Assembly: GCA_016720705.1 (NCBI GenBank)
Contig: JADKKB010000007.1
Location: 434,001-498,000 of the forward strand
Length of the DNA stretch: 64,000 bases
Direction: 5' to 3'
DNA from: Chloracidobacterium sp.
GTDB lineage: Bacteria > Acidobacteriota > Blastocatellia > Pyrinomonadales > Pyrinomonadaceae
Position numbers and translations under genes: made by a program. The notes below the pieces were generated by a model, which worked only from the letters and a program-made list of their open reading frames with translations, searched no databases and was not told the DNA's origin. This document shows, piece by piece, positions 44,244-52,742 of this stretch (position 1 is the first letter of the stretch; each line of letters opens with the position of its first letter).

Positions 44244-45770
44244 ATGGCTGCAGAGTTCAATATTCAGAATTCGTGGTTCGGTCGGTGGATCGAACGTGAG
44301 ACCGAGGTCAAATCGCTGATCTTCCGCATTTCGGGAGAGCCGGAGGACGGGGCGAAGGCCTGGGCACGCACTACGAGCGGCGTCCTCGCAATGTTGCTGA
44401 TGATACAGATGATCACCGGCATTCTACTGGCATTCCATTACGTGCCGGCAGTAACGACTGCCTACACTACGGTCGCATTTATCGAATTGGCGGTTCGCGA
44501 TGGGGCCTGGATTCGTTCGATGCACTATCATTCGTCGATTCTTTTGCCGATCGCCACCGGTTTGCACCTCCTGCAAATGATCATACGAGCAACGTACGCA
44601 AGCCAGCGAACGGCTTGGATATTCGGCATTGCTTTGTTGGCCCTCGCACTTGCCGCGGGAGCAACCGGCTATGCGTTGCCTTGGGATGCTAGAGCGATCA
44701 ACGGTGTAAATATTGCCGCGAGTCTTGCGGGAAATGCACCGTTCTTTGGTGAGACCGCCCGGGCGTGGCTTATCGACGGTACGGCGATCTCGACGTTGAC
44801 CTTGTCCAGATTTTACGGCCTGCACGTTTACGTGATCCCGACAATGGTCGTTGCCGCCGCGATATTGCGAGTCTTTGTTTTTGCGAAAGCCCCAACGAAT
44901 GTAGACGAGCGAACGGTCGCCAATTGGGCACGCGGCCAATTTGCCAGAAATATGATCGTCGTCGGGGTCGCCTTTGCTGCGATGGCACTCTTTTCTAGCT
45001 CATACCCCGCCCCGTTCGGACCGCCGATCGCCGATACCGCAACATATTTACCCCGTCCCGGGCCACAATTTTTGTGGCTGTTCGAGATGCAGAAATATAC
45101 AGACGGTTCGCTCGCGGCAGTTCTGGCGACGGGATTTCCGGCGTTGATCATCGGCGGGCTGATCGCGATACCGATTTTGATAACACGCCAGATCCGTTTA
45201 CAGCGAATAGCGTTAATCGCCCTTTATGTCATCGGAGTCGGTGTTGCGACAACACTTACGGGCATTGCAATGTATCAGGACGCAAGCGAGCCTCGCATAG
45301 CCGAACAACTTGCCAAGCAGGAACGCGACGAATCTGTGTTTCGGGCCTCACAATTTCAGCCGCAAACGAATTTCGAATCCGGCCCCCATCACACAACGTC
45401 ACCCGAAAACTCCAATATTGAAACAGCAAGCATGGATGTGATGGCTGAAAGTTCGCCGAATGCGATTCCGCCGGTGTATTCAACGAGTTGTGCGAAATGC
45501 CACGGTGCCGCCGGCGAAGGCACCAAAAAGTTCCCTGAGTTGATCGGCGTCACCTCCCGCGACGAAGATCAACTGACACCCGATCTCGTGCTTGCGATAA
45601 TTAACGACCCAAAATCCGTCGGCCGCAGCACCAAAATGCCTGCATACCACGACAAACTTAGCGAAGCTGAGAAACAGGAACTCGTTTCCTGGATCAGATC
45701 TTTGAAACCCGAAACCGACAGCGAGGTGGAGCACACTGTGCAAACCGCCAAGGTTGATCAAAACAAATAA
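44244..45770 (+). CDS. cytochrome b fused to cytochrome c domain
   Basis: The 508-residue product has a cytochrome b/b6 N-terminal domain (about 25-215), C-terminal membrane helices to about 345, and a cytochrome c domain with Cys416-x2-Cys419-His420 (CAKCHG) and the distal Met in TKMPAYHDKL. In helix B both His are present (His94, His108, 14 apart). Helix D has one His, His194 (GLHVY); the residue 15 later, where the fourth haem-b ligand is expected in b6-type proteins, is Arg209, and at 14 later it is Leu. The conserved PEWY Qo-site motif is replaced by PGPQ (272-275). It forms the quinol-oxidising core of the cluster and is clearly divergent. Confidence 0.9.
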   Translation: MAAEFNIQNSWFGRWIERETEVKSLIFRISGEPEDGAKAWARTTSGVLAMLLMIQMITGILLAFHYVPAVTTAYTTVAFIELAVRDGAWIRSMHYHSSILLPIATGLHLLQMIIRATYASQRTAWIFGIALLALALAAGATGYALPWDARAINGVNIAASLAGNAPFFGETARAWLIDGTAISTLTLSRFYGLHVYVIPTMVVAAAILRVFVFAKAPTNVDERTVANWARGQFARNMIVVGVAFAAMALFSSSYPAPFGPPIADTATYLPRPGPQFLWLFEMQKYTDGSLAAVLATGFPALIIGGLIAIPILITRQIRLQRIALIALYVIGVGVATTLTGIAMYQDASEPRIAEQLAKQERDESVFRASQFQPQTNFESGPHHTTSPENSNIETASMDVMAESSPNAIPPVYSTSCAKCHGAAGEGTKKFPELIGVTSRDEDQLTPDLVLAIINDPKSVGRSTKMPAYHDKLSEAEKQELVSWIRSLKPETDSEVEHTVQTAKVDQNK

Positions 45771-45859
45771 ACAAATACAGGAGAAATCAAAATGCAAAAC
45801 CCATCTCTAACCGGGTAAGACTAATTGTAGCCTCAGTTCCATTTATTATCATTCTCGCG

Positions 45860-46168
45860 GTGGTATTTGCGGCGGTTCCAAACGCCAAGATGGCAAAATA
45901 CGCACCCATCGAGTCCAGTCCGATGATGTCAGACGGTGGTTCCGACTACGCGGCATCGTGCTCCAGGTGTCATGGCTCTGATGGGCGTGGCCAAACTGCC
46001 AAAGGTCGGCAGACACACGCAGGTGACCTGACAAAAAGCAATGTTACTGATGCAAAGGGCATAAGGATGATTAGCAACGGAAGCGGCGAAATGCCGGCAT
46101 TCAAGAGCAGTATGACCCCGACTCAGATCCGTGAGGTTATGGCTTACTCACGCGGATTCCGGCGGTAA
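45860..46168 (+). CDS. small cytochrome c with frameshifted start
   Basis: The readable ORF (GTG at 45860) encodes a monohaem c-type domain: CSRCHGSDGRGQTAKGR with the distal Met in GEMPAFKSSM. Upstream in the same frame lies RVRLIVASVPFIIILAVVFAAVP, an obvious membrane anchor, but without a start codon. A well-placed RBS (CAGGAG, 45778-45783) and ATG (45792) exist in the other frame, giving MQNPSLTG then a stop (45816). A one-base deletion after about codon 6 would explain this: MQNPSL joined to RVRLIV restores a full-length protein. It may be a real frameshift, a sequencing error, or use of the GTG. Confidence 0.65.
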   Translation: MVFAAVPNAKMAKYAPIESSPMMSDGGSDYAASCSRCHGSDGRGQTAKGRQTHAGDLTKSNVTDAKGIRMISNGSGEMPAFKSSMTPTQIREVMAYSRGFRR

Positions 46169-46232
46169 CCGCTCGGATCACTTCAGCAATGTCACACCCG
46201 ACAAGGAGTACTCGGACAGGAGGATTTATTTT

Positions 46233-47687
46233 ATGAATTTCAATATTTTCAGGATCAAGTTGGTAGTTTTAACGTTTTTTGCCGGATCTGCGATCCTTGC
46301 ATTTACATTTGGCCGAGACCTTGTCAGCACGACCAACGCTTCGATATCAGGACCGCCTGCCTCCCGCACGAGTGCTCCGGGCGAGCAAAACTGCACGTCC
46401 TGCCACAATCCAGGCACCGGAGCGGGTCAGTTTTCGATCACGGCTCCGGCCAGTTACACGCCGGGCCAAACTTATACGATCCAAGTTAGACATATTAACG
46501 CGGATACCACCAGAAAACGCTGGGGCTTTGAGCTAACTTCCCTTGCAAATAACGCGATGGCCGGCACGTTTGCGAATATCGCTGCAACCACCAAGATCAT
46601 CGCCGGCAGCGGCCGAAGCTATATCGAACAGACCACTGCCGGTACATTTCAAAATCAGCTCGGCGGCGCAACCTGGACATTTAACTGGACCGCACCAACC
46701 ACGAATGTCGGAGCCGTCACCTTCTATGCCGCCGGCATTCAGGCTAATAATGACGGCAGCGAAAGCGGCGACCAGACCTATACGACCAACACCATCGTAC
46801 AGGCACCGCCGGCAGTCGTGATCAGGCCGCACGTATTCTCAGACTTTGATGGCGACGGCAAATCCGACGTCGGTGTATACCGAGCAGCTGACGGAATGTG
46901 GTACGTCAACCGCAGTGCGAATTCGCAATTTAGTGCGACGCCATTCGGGCTCGGATCCGACACGCTGACGCCGGCGGATTTCGACGGTGACAATAAGACG
47001 GATGTCGCTGTCTGGCGATCGGGCCCCGCCTTGACCGCTGGATTCTACATACTCCAGAGCACGACCAGCACGGTCCGATTTGAGCAATTTGGCCAAACCG
47101 GCGATGACCCATCAGTGGTCGGCGACTGGGACGGCGACGGCAAAGCGGATGCTGCGGTCTATCGCACTGGCGGTGCCGGTTCGCAGAGCTATTTTTACTA
47201 CCGCGGATCGCTCAACAATCCGGCTGGAAACACGGCCTATGTTCCGTGGGGCACGTCGGGCGACCGTCCGCTGCGGGCTGACTTTGACGGTGACGGCAAG
47301 CAGGATGCATCCGTTTTCCGACCGTCAAATCAGGTTTGGTACATCCTCCAGAGCTCGACATCGACCGTTCGATTTGAGAATTGGGGCGTCGCGATCGACA
47401 AGATCGTCCTTGGCGACTTTGACGGTGACGGCAAGACCGACCCGACCGTTTACCGCAACGGCGTCTGGTACATCAAACAAAGCTCGAACGGCTCAGCAGC
47501 TTACGTGTCCTGGGGGCTCGCAACCGATACGCCGGTGACCGGCGATTTTGACAGCGACGGTAAATCTGACGTCGGTGTCTATCGGTCAGGAACGTGGTAC
47601 CTGCGGCTAAGCAGTACGAGCACGATGTCGGCACAGCAATTTGGTGCCGCCACCGATACCGCACTTGCCGGACTGTTTACCCAATAG
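46233..47687 (+). CDS. secreted protein with CxxCH motif, Reeler-like domain and FG-GAP repeats
   Basis: The 484-residue product has a signal peptide (MNFNIFRIKLVVLTFFAGSAILAF). A haem-c-like CTSCHNPG lies at the start of a domain that resembles the choice-of-anchor V/Reeler type (ITAPASYTPGQTYTIQVRH, KRWGFELTSL, TWTFNWTAP). From about residue 200 come about seven FG-GAP/VCBS units with DFDGDGKSDVGVYR-type Asp loops and 'W.I..S' endings. This C-terminal propeller is like that of the delta-60 protein at 22150-25380. AGGAGG lies before the ATG at 46233. Its place after cytochrome genes hints at an electron-transfer link. Confidence 0.85.
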   Translation: MNFNIFRIKLVVLTFFAGSAILAFTFGRDLVSTTNASISGPPASRTSAPGEQNCTSCHNPGTGAGQFSITAPASYTPGQTYTIQVRHINADTTRKRWGFELTSLANNAMAGTFANIAATTKIIAGSGRSYIEQTTAGTFQNQLGGATWTFNWTAPTTNVGAVTFYAAGIQANNDGSESGDQTYTTNTIVQAPPAVVIRPHVFSDFDGDGKSDVGVYRAADGMWYVNRSANSQFSATPFGLGSDTLTPADFDGDNKTDVAVWRSGPALTAGFYILQSTTSTVRFEQFGQTGDDPSVVGDWDGDGKADAAVYRTGGAGSQSYFYYRGSLNNPAGNTAYVPWGTSGDRPLRADFDGDGKQDASVFRPSNQVWYILQSSTSTVRFENWGVAIDKIVLGDFDGDGKTDPTVYRNGVWYIKQSSNGSAAYVSWGLATDTPVTGDFDSDGKSDVGVYRSGTWYLRLSSTSTMSAQQFGAATDTALAGLFTQ

Positions 47688-47703
47688 TCCGTATTCACCG
47701 GTA

Positions 47704-47737
47704 ACGGAGCCGCGGGGATCTACCCCCGCGGTTCCGT
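47704..47737. promoter_or_regulatory. strong GC-rich hairpin between the FG-GAP and DUF5777 genes
   Basis: A 14-bp stem with one G-U pair, ACGGAGCCGCGGGG (47704-47717) / CCCCGCGGTTCCGT (47724-47737), with a short loop. No T run follows. It could act as an mRNA stability or processing element or a weak attenuator. Confidence 0.5.
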
Positions 47738-47771
47738 CACCACGATCTTAGCCTCGAAACTGGAGAACAAA

Positions 47772-48935
47772 ATGGACAGACGATCCCGACAGTCAATCGC
47801 AATTATTTCATTTGCCGCAATGGCAATACTCTTTGCTCTGCCGGCCCTCGGCATTGCTCAAACAGCCGAAACGCCGAAGCCGGCGGCCGATGACGTCAAG
47901 GTCACCGTCGACCCGAATGATCCGACGATGATGATCATCGAATCCAAAGGCGAACGCCTCCGGGTAAATACGGTCACCAAGGCCGTCGAAAAACTCTCCG
48001 CCGTTACGGCAAATGCTGCTGCTGACGAATCTGCCCCGACAACGGCAGCCGTAGCCCAGGACGAGCCGAAAGAAGATTTTTACGCGTACGAGCCGGGCGA
48101 CGAACCCTTCGACACGAGGCTCGTCAACGTGCCGACGCCGCGCAAGGTGCCAAAAGGCACCTGGAACATGAACTTCACGCACCGCTTTTCAAAGCCGATC
48201 CATCCCTTGTCCGAAAGCGGTCCGCTGCTGCTCGGGTTCGACAGTATGTCGGCATCGTCGTTCGGCGTCAGCTACGGTATCACCGACAAACTCTATGTAA
48301 GTGCATATCGCTCGCCGCTCTGTATGCGAGGATTGTGCCGCACGATCGAGGTCGGGCTCGGCTACCATTTCACGGACCAGACCAAAAGATCGCCGGTCGC
48401 TTTCTCGGCGTATGCCAGCGTCGAGGGGAACCACAATTTCACGCAGGAATATACATATAATTTCCAAGCGATGATCTCAAGGCGACTTGGTAAACGGCTG
48501 TTTCTATTTTTCTCGCCGGCCATCCATCTCAATTCCAATGGCCAGCACCGTTTCAACCCGCGTCCCGAGGACTACTATCCCGAGGCAACGATCGCCAATT
48601 CGTTTAAGTTGCCGACCCACGGAGCATCGTTCGGTATGGGAGTGTCGGTACGGATTACGCCGAGCCTGATGGGAATCTTTGATTTCACACCCCGCACCGG
48701 ATTTAAGCTCGGACGGATCGACACGCTCTATGACGATAATTTCAACGTCATTGGGTTCAAAAATGTATCGCAACCGTCGATGGGAATCGGATTTCAATAC
48801 TCGGTCGGCAAACACTCGTTTACGCTGACGCTGTCGAACACCCAAGCGACGACGACCAGCCGTTACAACTCAAGCAATCTGGTGCTGTCACCGAAAAACC
48901 TGATCATCGGATTTAACCTGTTTCGCCGCTGGTGA
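47772..48935 (+). CDS. DUF5777-like outer-membrane beta-barrel protein
   Basis: The 387-residue product has a signal peptide (AIISFAAMAILFALPALGIAQ), a Thr/Ala-rich linker, a short DUF-like start (RLVNVPTPRKVPKGTWNMNFTHRFSKPI) and then alternating aromatic strands of a barrel, ending with a C-terminal aromatic residue pattern (LSPKNLIIGFNLFRRW) typical of outer-membrane proteins. DUF5777 barrels are associated with respiratory and c-type cytochrome loci in acidobacteria and Bacteroidetes as I recall. The barrel probably lets electrons, substrates or partners cross the outer membrane (inference). It closes the cytochrome cluster and is followed by a terminator. Confidence 0.75.
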   Translation: MDRRSRQSIAIISFAAMAILFALPALGIAQTAETPKPAADDVKVTVDPNDPTMMIIESKGERLRVNTVTKAVEKLSAVTANAAADESAPTTAAVAQDEPKEDFYAYEPGDEPFDTRLVNVPTPRKVPKGTWNMNFTHRFSKPIHPLSESGPLLLGFDSMSASSFGVSYGITDKLYVSAYRSPLCMRGLCRTIEVGLGYHFTDQTKRSPVAFSAYASVEGNHNFTQEYTYNFQAMISRRLGKRLFLFFSPAIHLNSNGQHRFNPRPEDYYPEATIANSFKLPTHGASFGMGVSVRITPSLMGIFDFTPRTGFKLGRIDTLYDDNFNVIGFKNVSQPSMGIGFQYSVGKHSFTLTLSNTQATTTSRYNSSNLVLSPKNLIIGFNLFRRW

Positions 48936-48967
48936 CCAAGCGCCGGGTCACCAATTGCGATCAAATG

Positions 48968-48998
48968 AAAAAGGGTACCCGATGCGAGTACCCTTTTT
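48968..48998. terminator. bidirectional rho-independent terminator
   Basis: Stem of 11 bp, AAAAAGGGTAC (48968-48978) / GTACCCTTTTT (48988-48998), with T runs on both strands. It lies between the DUF5777 gene and the convergent peptidase gene and can serve both. Confidence 0.88.
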
Positions 48999-49017
48999 CA
49001 AATTGATGATGTACGGT

Positions 49018-50430
49018 CTAATTACCGTAAGGTTTTAGCTGTTCGTCGATCTTCGAGCGGTCGCCGACGACGACGAGGGTCATCTTGTCAGCGGACAGAT
49101 ACTTCTTGGCCATAGCCGAGACATCGGCCGGAGTCACGGCGGCGATGTTCTGGACGTAGGTATCGAGGTAATTCTTGCCCAATTCGTTGTAATTGCCGCT
49201 TTCGATCTGGCCGATCACGCCGGTGCGGGCCGAGTTTTGCAGGACGTAAATTCCGACAAGGTAATTCTTGATACCCTGCAGTTCGGCCGCAGTCGGTGGC
49301 TCGCTTTTGAGACGCTCGATCTCGAAGAGTATCTCCTTGACCGATGCTCCGGTGGCCTCGGTCGTGACATCTGCCGTTTCGATCCAGTAGCCGGTCTTGA
49401 AGCGGTTCCACATCATACTACTCGGCGAATAGGTGTAACCCTTCGCTTCGCGAATATTGGACGTGATACGCGATCCGAACGAGCTGCCTAGCAGAGAGTC
49501 CATTACCGTAAACTTGATAAAATCTGCATCTGACGGCGAAACTGCCGGCATCCCGAGGTAGATCGTTGATTGCGGGGCTCCCGGACGATCGATGACCGTC
49601 ATAGATCGCTTGGCTGCAACTGTTGGAATACTGCGGATCGCATCCGGCCCTTTTTTCCAACTGCCGAATGCCTTTTGGATCGCCGCTTTTACATTTGATG
49701 GGTTAAATTGGCCGACGATGTAAAGGTGCGTTCTGGCCGCCCCGAACTGGGAACTGTAGAACTCCTTGACGTCGTCCAGTGAGTAACCCTTGATCGTGTC
49801 ATCCGAGGCGAATATCTCACCGTACGGATGACCGGGAAATATCGTCTGACGAAAGTTTTCCCAAGCGATGTTGCTCGGTTGCGCACGCCCAATGGCGTTT
49901 TCGCGGAGTTTGTTTTCACGATTTTTTTCGAGATCAGAGGCTGAGAATTTGGGATCACGTATGACATCAGCCATTAGTTCGACAAACCGTGTGTCAAACT
50001 CCGAAAGAACCTCGCCGCCGACCGTCGTTTTGTCCGTCGATGCCGACGTAAAAATGCTGCCGCCCATATCGGCAGTCTCACGGGCGATCTGCTCGGCCGA
50101 GCGCGTCGCCGTGCCTTCCTTCAGCATCGTCGCGACGATATCCGAGATCCATCGTTTGCCTGCCTTTTCGTTAAGCGAACCGGCACTGATGACCGCTTGC
50201 ATCGCGACCTTCGGCACCGCTCCGTATTGGACGAGTGTCACGGTCATTCCGTTCGGCAGTTTGTACGTGTCCTGTTTTGGAAATACAAAAGCCTTTGGCT
50301 GGCCGCCCGCCGGCGGAGTTTCCTTTTGGGTATATCCCGCAACCGAGAATAATCCCAGAATTACGGCCGCGACGCATAGACGCTGAGATCGGAAAAGCCT
50401 TTTTTTCATTTCAAATATAGAATTCTTCAT
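49018..50430 (-). CDS. M16 family peptidase homologue, inactive subunit
   Basis: The 470-residue product has a signal peptide (LCVAAVILGLFSVAGYTQ) and the two-domain M16 fold (QDTYKLPNGMTVTLVQYGAVPKVAMQAVI at the N-terminus). The HxxEH zinc motif is absent: where it should occur, the segment reads NEKAGKRWISDIVATMLKEGT. It is therefore likely the non-catalytic, structural partner of the next protein, as in processing-peptidase-like pairs. Its ATG overlaps the stop of the catalytic gene by one base (TAATG), which supports a heterodimer. Confidence 0.9.
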   Translation of the reverse strand: MKNSIFEMKKRLFRSQRLCVAAVILGLFSVAGYTQKETPPAGGQPKAFVFPKQDTYKLPNGMTVTLVQYGAVPKVAMQAVISAGSLNEKAGKRWISDIVATMLKEGTATRSAEQIARETADMGGSIFTSASTDKTTVGGEVLSEFDTRFVELMADVIRDPKFSASDLEKNRENKLRENAIGRAQPSNIAWENFRQTIFPGHPYGEIFASDDTIKGYSLDDVKEFYSSQFGAARTHLYIVGQFNPSNVKAAIQKAFGSWKKGPDAIRSIPTVAAKRSMTVIDRPGAPQSTIYLGMPAVSPSDADFIKFTVMDSLLGSSFGSRITSNIREAKGYTYSPSSMMWNRFKTGYWIETADVTTEATGASVKEILFEIERLKSEPPTAAELQGIKNYLVGIYVLQNSARTGVIGQIESGNYNELGKNYLDTYVQNIAAVTPADVSAMAKKYLSADKMTLVVVGDRSKIDEQLKPYGN

Positions 50431-51842
50431 TACTGTTGACCTCCTGCGACCGCCTTTTCGATGTTAAGTATCACGACGGTCCGGTTTGTTTTGCGGAGGT
50501 ACTCTTTGGCGGTCTTTTGGATCAGTGCAGACGTAACTTTTCGGAAGTTTGCCTCGATCTGGTTGATATTGTCCGGTTTGTCGTCAAAGAGGGCAAAGCT
50601 CGCGAGCAGGTCGGCCCGGCCAAAACCGCCGAACTGAGTCATCGTATCGTAGAGTCCCGATCGCAGTTTGACGATCGCCCTATCGATCAGAGCCTGCTCC
50701 ACCGGTTTGTTCTGAATACCAGCTATAACGGCATCGGTCGTCGCCAGTATCTCCTGCGGAGTAAATTTGTCATCGTGGACCAGATTGACGTCGAACAGCA
50801 TCGGGCCATTGTAATTGAACATATTTCCAAGTGCAGAATTGATACCGCCGGAGACGCCACTCGAGTAATTCTTGTCTTTGACCAACGCCTGATAAAGCAT
50901 ACTGTCCTCGCCTTGGACGAGGATCTGGTCGATCAGGCCCATCGCGTAATACTCGGGCGTACCGCGTTTCGGCATCTGATAGCCAAATGCGATCGCGGGC
51001 TTTCTGGCGAGTTTGTCGGTGCGACTGACCGTCTTTTCCTTTTCCTGACGCGGTTCGGTCAGATCGGGCATAGCTTCCGCCTTTTGCGAGGGAATATTGC
51101 CATAATACTTTTCGATCCAACCCTTCGCCGAAGCCTCGTCAAAATCACCGGTCACGACGAGTACGGCGTTTTGTGGTTGATAGAATTTACCGGCGAACGT
51201 CTTGGCATCGGCCAACGTAGCGGCCTCGATATCCTTGAGGTCGCCATAAAAATTGTGCGAATTATACCAGTTGGTAAACGCCGCCATCGGGAGGTCGATC
51301 CAGGGGAATCCGCCGTACGGCTGATTGAGCACGTTGACCTTGACCTCATTGCCGACAACACCCTGTTGATTTGCCAGATTTTCCTGAGTAATGTCGAGTC
51401 CGCGCATACGGTCCGCCTCGGCCCATAGCAGCGTCTCGGTCTTATGCGACGGCATTACGGCAAAGTAATTGGTGAAATCAAATCGCGTCGAACCATTCAG
51501 CACACCGCCATTGCTCTCGACGAGCCTGATAAACTCCATCTTGCCGAGATTCTTTGAGCCCTGAAACATCAAATGCTCAAAGAGATGTGCAAACCCCGTG
51601 CGGTCCCGCGGTTCAATCCGAAAACCGATGTTGTAATAGACCGCGACGGTCACCAGCGGTGCCGAATGTTCGGGCGAAAGTACTACCTTCAGCCCATTAG
51701 AAAGTTTGTAATAGGTCACCGGCACTGTGATGCCGCCTGCCGATTTAGCAGCCTGGACCGGAATCGCTCCGACCAGTGACAAACTGATCGCCGCGATCAA
51801 CGCGGTCAGCGAAAATTTCCGAAGAAATGCCTTCATAATCAC
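50430..51842 (-). CDS. M16 family zinc peptidase, catalytic subunit
   Basis: The 470-residue product has a signal peptide (about residues 10-31) and the M16 N-domain: VTYYKLSNGLKVVLSPEHSAPLVTVAVYY, the zinc motif His86-x2-Glu89-His90 (HLFEHLMFQGS), and the distal NEVKVNV segment. The C-domain follows without catalytic residues, as usual. The predicted location is the periplasm. With the upstream/downstream inactive subunit it forms a two-gene operon. Substrates are unknown; peptide degradation or protein processing is typical of the family. Confidence 0.93.
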   Translation of the reverse strand: MIMKAFLRKFSLTALIAAISLSLVGAIPVQAAKSAGGITVPVTYYKLSNGLKVVLSPEHSAPLVTVAVYYNIGFRIEPRDRTGFAHLFEHLMFQGSKNLGKMEFIRLVESNGGVLNGSTRFDFTNYFAVMPSHKTETLLWAEADRMRGLDITQENLANQQGVVGNEVKVNVLNQPYGGFPWIDLPMAAFTNWYNSHNFYGDLKDIEAATLADAKTFAGKFYQPQNAVLVVTGDFDEASAKGWIEKYYGNIPSQKAEAMPDLTEPRQEKEKTVSRTDKLARKPAIAFGYQMPKRGTPEYYAMGLIDQILVQGEDSMLYQALVKDKNYSSGVSGGINSALGNMFNYNGPMLFDVNLVHDDKFTPQEILATTDAVIAGIQNKPVEQALIDRAIVKLRSGLYDTMTQFGGFGRADLLASFALFDDKPDNINQIEANFRKVTSALIQKTAKEYLRKTNRTVVILNIEKAVAGGQQ

Positions 51843-51930
51843 TCCTGTATGAGAAATGCGAAAAATAGTTACAAGTGTATTCGAAATCGGCGCGGAAAAG
51901 TTTCACAATTCGGATCTACGGTGTAGGAAA

Positions 51931-52335
51931 CTAGCTTCGAATGGTCGCGAGAGCGTCACGATGCTGGTCGAGTTGGTGCTCAAGCCTAGAACAGACGACA
52001 TCGCACAAAGCAAAGATAGATTCATCCGAAACCCTGTAAATGGCTCTCAATCCGTCCTTGCGGCGGGAAACGACACCGGCATCGAGCAGAATACCGAGAT
52101 GCTTTGACACATTTGCCTGATTGGCACCGGTCACTTCGACGAGTTCGCCTACGCTCAACTCAGTATCGCCAAGGGCGTGCAGGATCTTTAGCCGCATCGG
52201 TTCTGCCAAAAGCCGAAAACGGCTCGCGATCAGTTCAAGAGCACCATCATCTATCTCGTTTCTAACCATCTCGGGCTGTTCCTCTACGGCAAAGCTTTTA
52301 TAACAAAATCTATTGCTGTTGACCGTTATTTCCAT
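51931..52335 (-). CDS. ArsR-family transcriptional regulator
   Basis: The 134-residue product has the winged-helix core of the ArsR/SmtB type: LLAEPMRLKILHALGDTELSVGELVEVTGANQANVSKHLGILLDAGVVSRRKDGLRAIYRV. Cys11 lies near the N-terminus, and Cys111 and Cys115 (CDVVC) lie in the C-terminal helix; cysteines in this region could sense metals, sulfide or persulfide as in BigR/SqrR-type members, an inference. An in-frame ATG at 52269 is a possible alternative start. It is divergent from the DUF2892-TolC-RND genes, with a perfect inverted repeat on their promoter, which makes it their likely repressor. Confidence 0.85.
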   Translation of the reverse strand: MEITVNSNRFCYKSFAVEEQPEMVRNEIDDGALELIASRFRLLAEPMRLKILHALGDTELSVGELVEVTGANQANVSKHLGILLDAGVVSRRKDGLRAIYRVSDESIFALCDVVCSRLEHQLDQHRDALATIRS

Positions 52336-52448
52336 ATTACTTCAAAGTGATACATCTCTCTAAGTGAATGACCGGCATAATGCTCGACCCGCCAGAACGC
52401 CGCCCACTACCGATGTTTTTGTGCTGCACCAAAATGCATCGAGCTGGG

Positions 52449-52477
52449 TTGACTGTATCACTATATCGTTATACAGT
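52449..52477 (+). promoter_or_regulatory. promoter with ArsR-type operator
   Basis: The inverted repeat ACTGTAT (52452-52458) / ATACAGT (52471-52477) is perfect, with 12 bases between the arms. It covers a plausible promoter: TTGACT (52449-52454) and TACAGT (52472-52477), 17 bases apart. Position is 28 bases upstream of the DUF2892 ATG. The size and place fit binding of the divergently encoded ArsR-type repressor. Confidence 0.6.
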
Positions 52478-52504
52478 AAAGCTTGATTGATAGGAGAAAT
52501 TGAA

Positions 52505-52696
52505 ATGACACTTGATAGAATGCTTCATTTGATCGCGGGTAGCTTCATTTTTATAAGCGTCGTCCTTGGCTTTTGGGTCAGCCCGTACTTCTTTTACTTT
52601 ACGGGATTCGTCGGACTCAATCTGGTTCAGTCGGCATTTACCAAATGGTGCCCGATGATCTCGATACTTCAGGCGGCGGGCTTTAAGAATAATTGA
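52505..52696 (+). CDS. DUF2892 (YgaP-like) inner-membrane protein
   Basis: The 63-residue product matches small DUF2892 membrane proteins: two hydrophobic segments (LIAGSFIFISVVLGFWV and YFFYFTGFVGLNLVQSAF) followed by TKWCPMISIL, with the characteristic Trp-Cys-Pro. These proteins are often next to rhodanese, ArsR-type and sulfur-stress genes. The ATG at 52505 has AGGAG at 52492-52496. It is the first gene after the operator and the likely promoter-proximal gene of the efflux operon, though 46 bases separate it from TolC. Confidence 0.8.
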   Translation: MTLDRMLHLIAGSFIFISVVLGFWVSPYFFYFTGFVGLNLVQSAFTKWCPMISILQAAGFKNN

Positions 52697-52742
52697 CCTG
52701 CCAATACTTTGCAGCAGCTAGGACGAGGAAGCTTTCGCCGTG

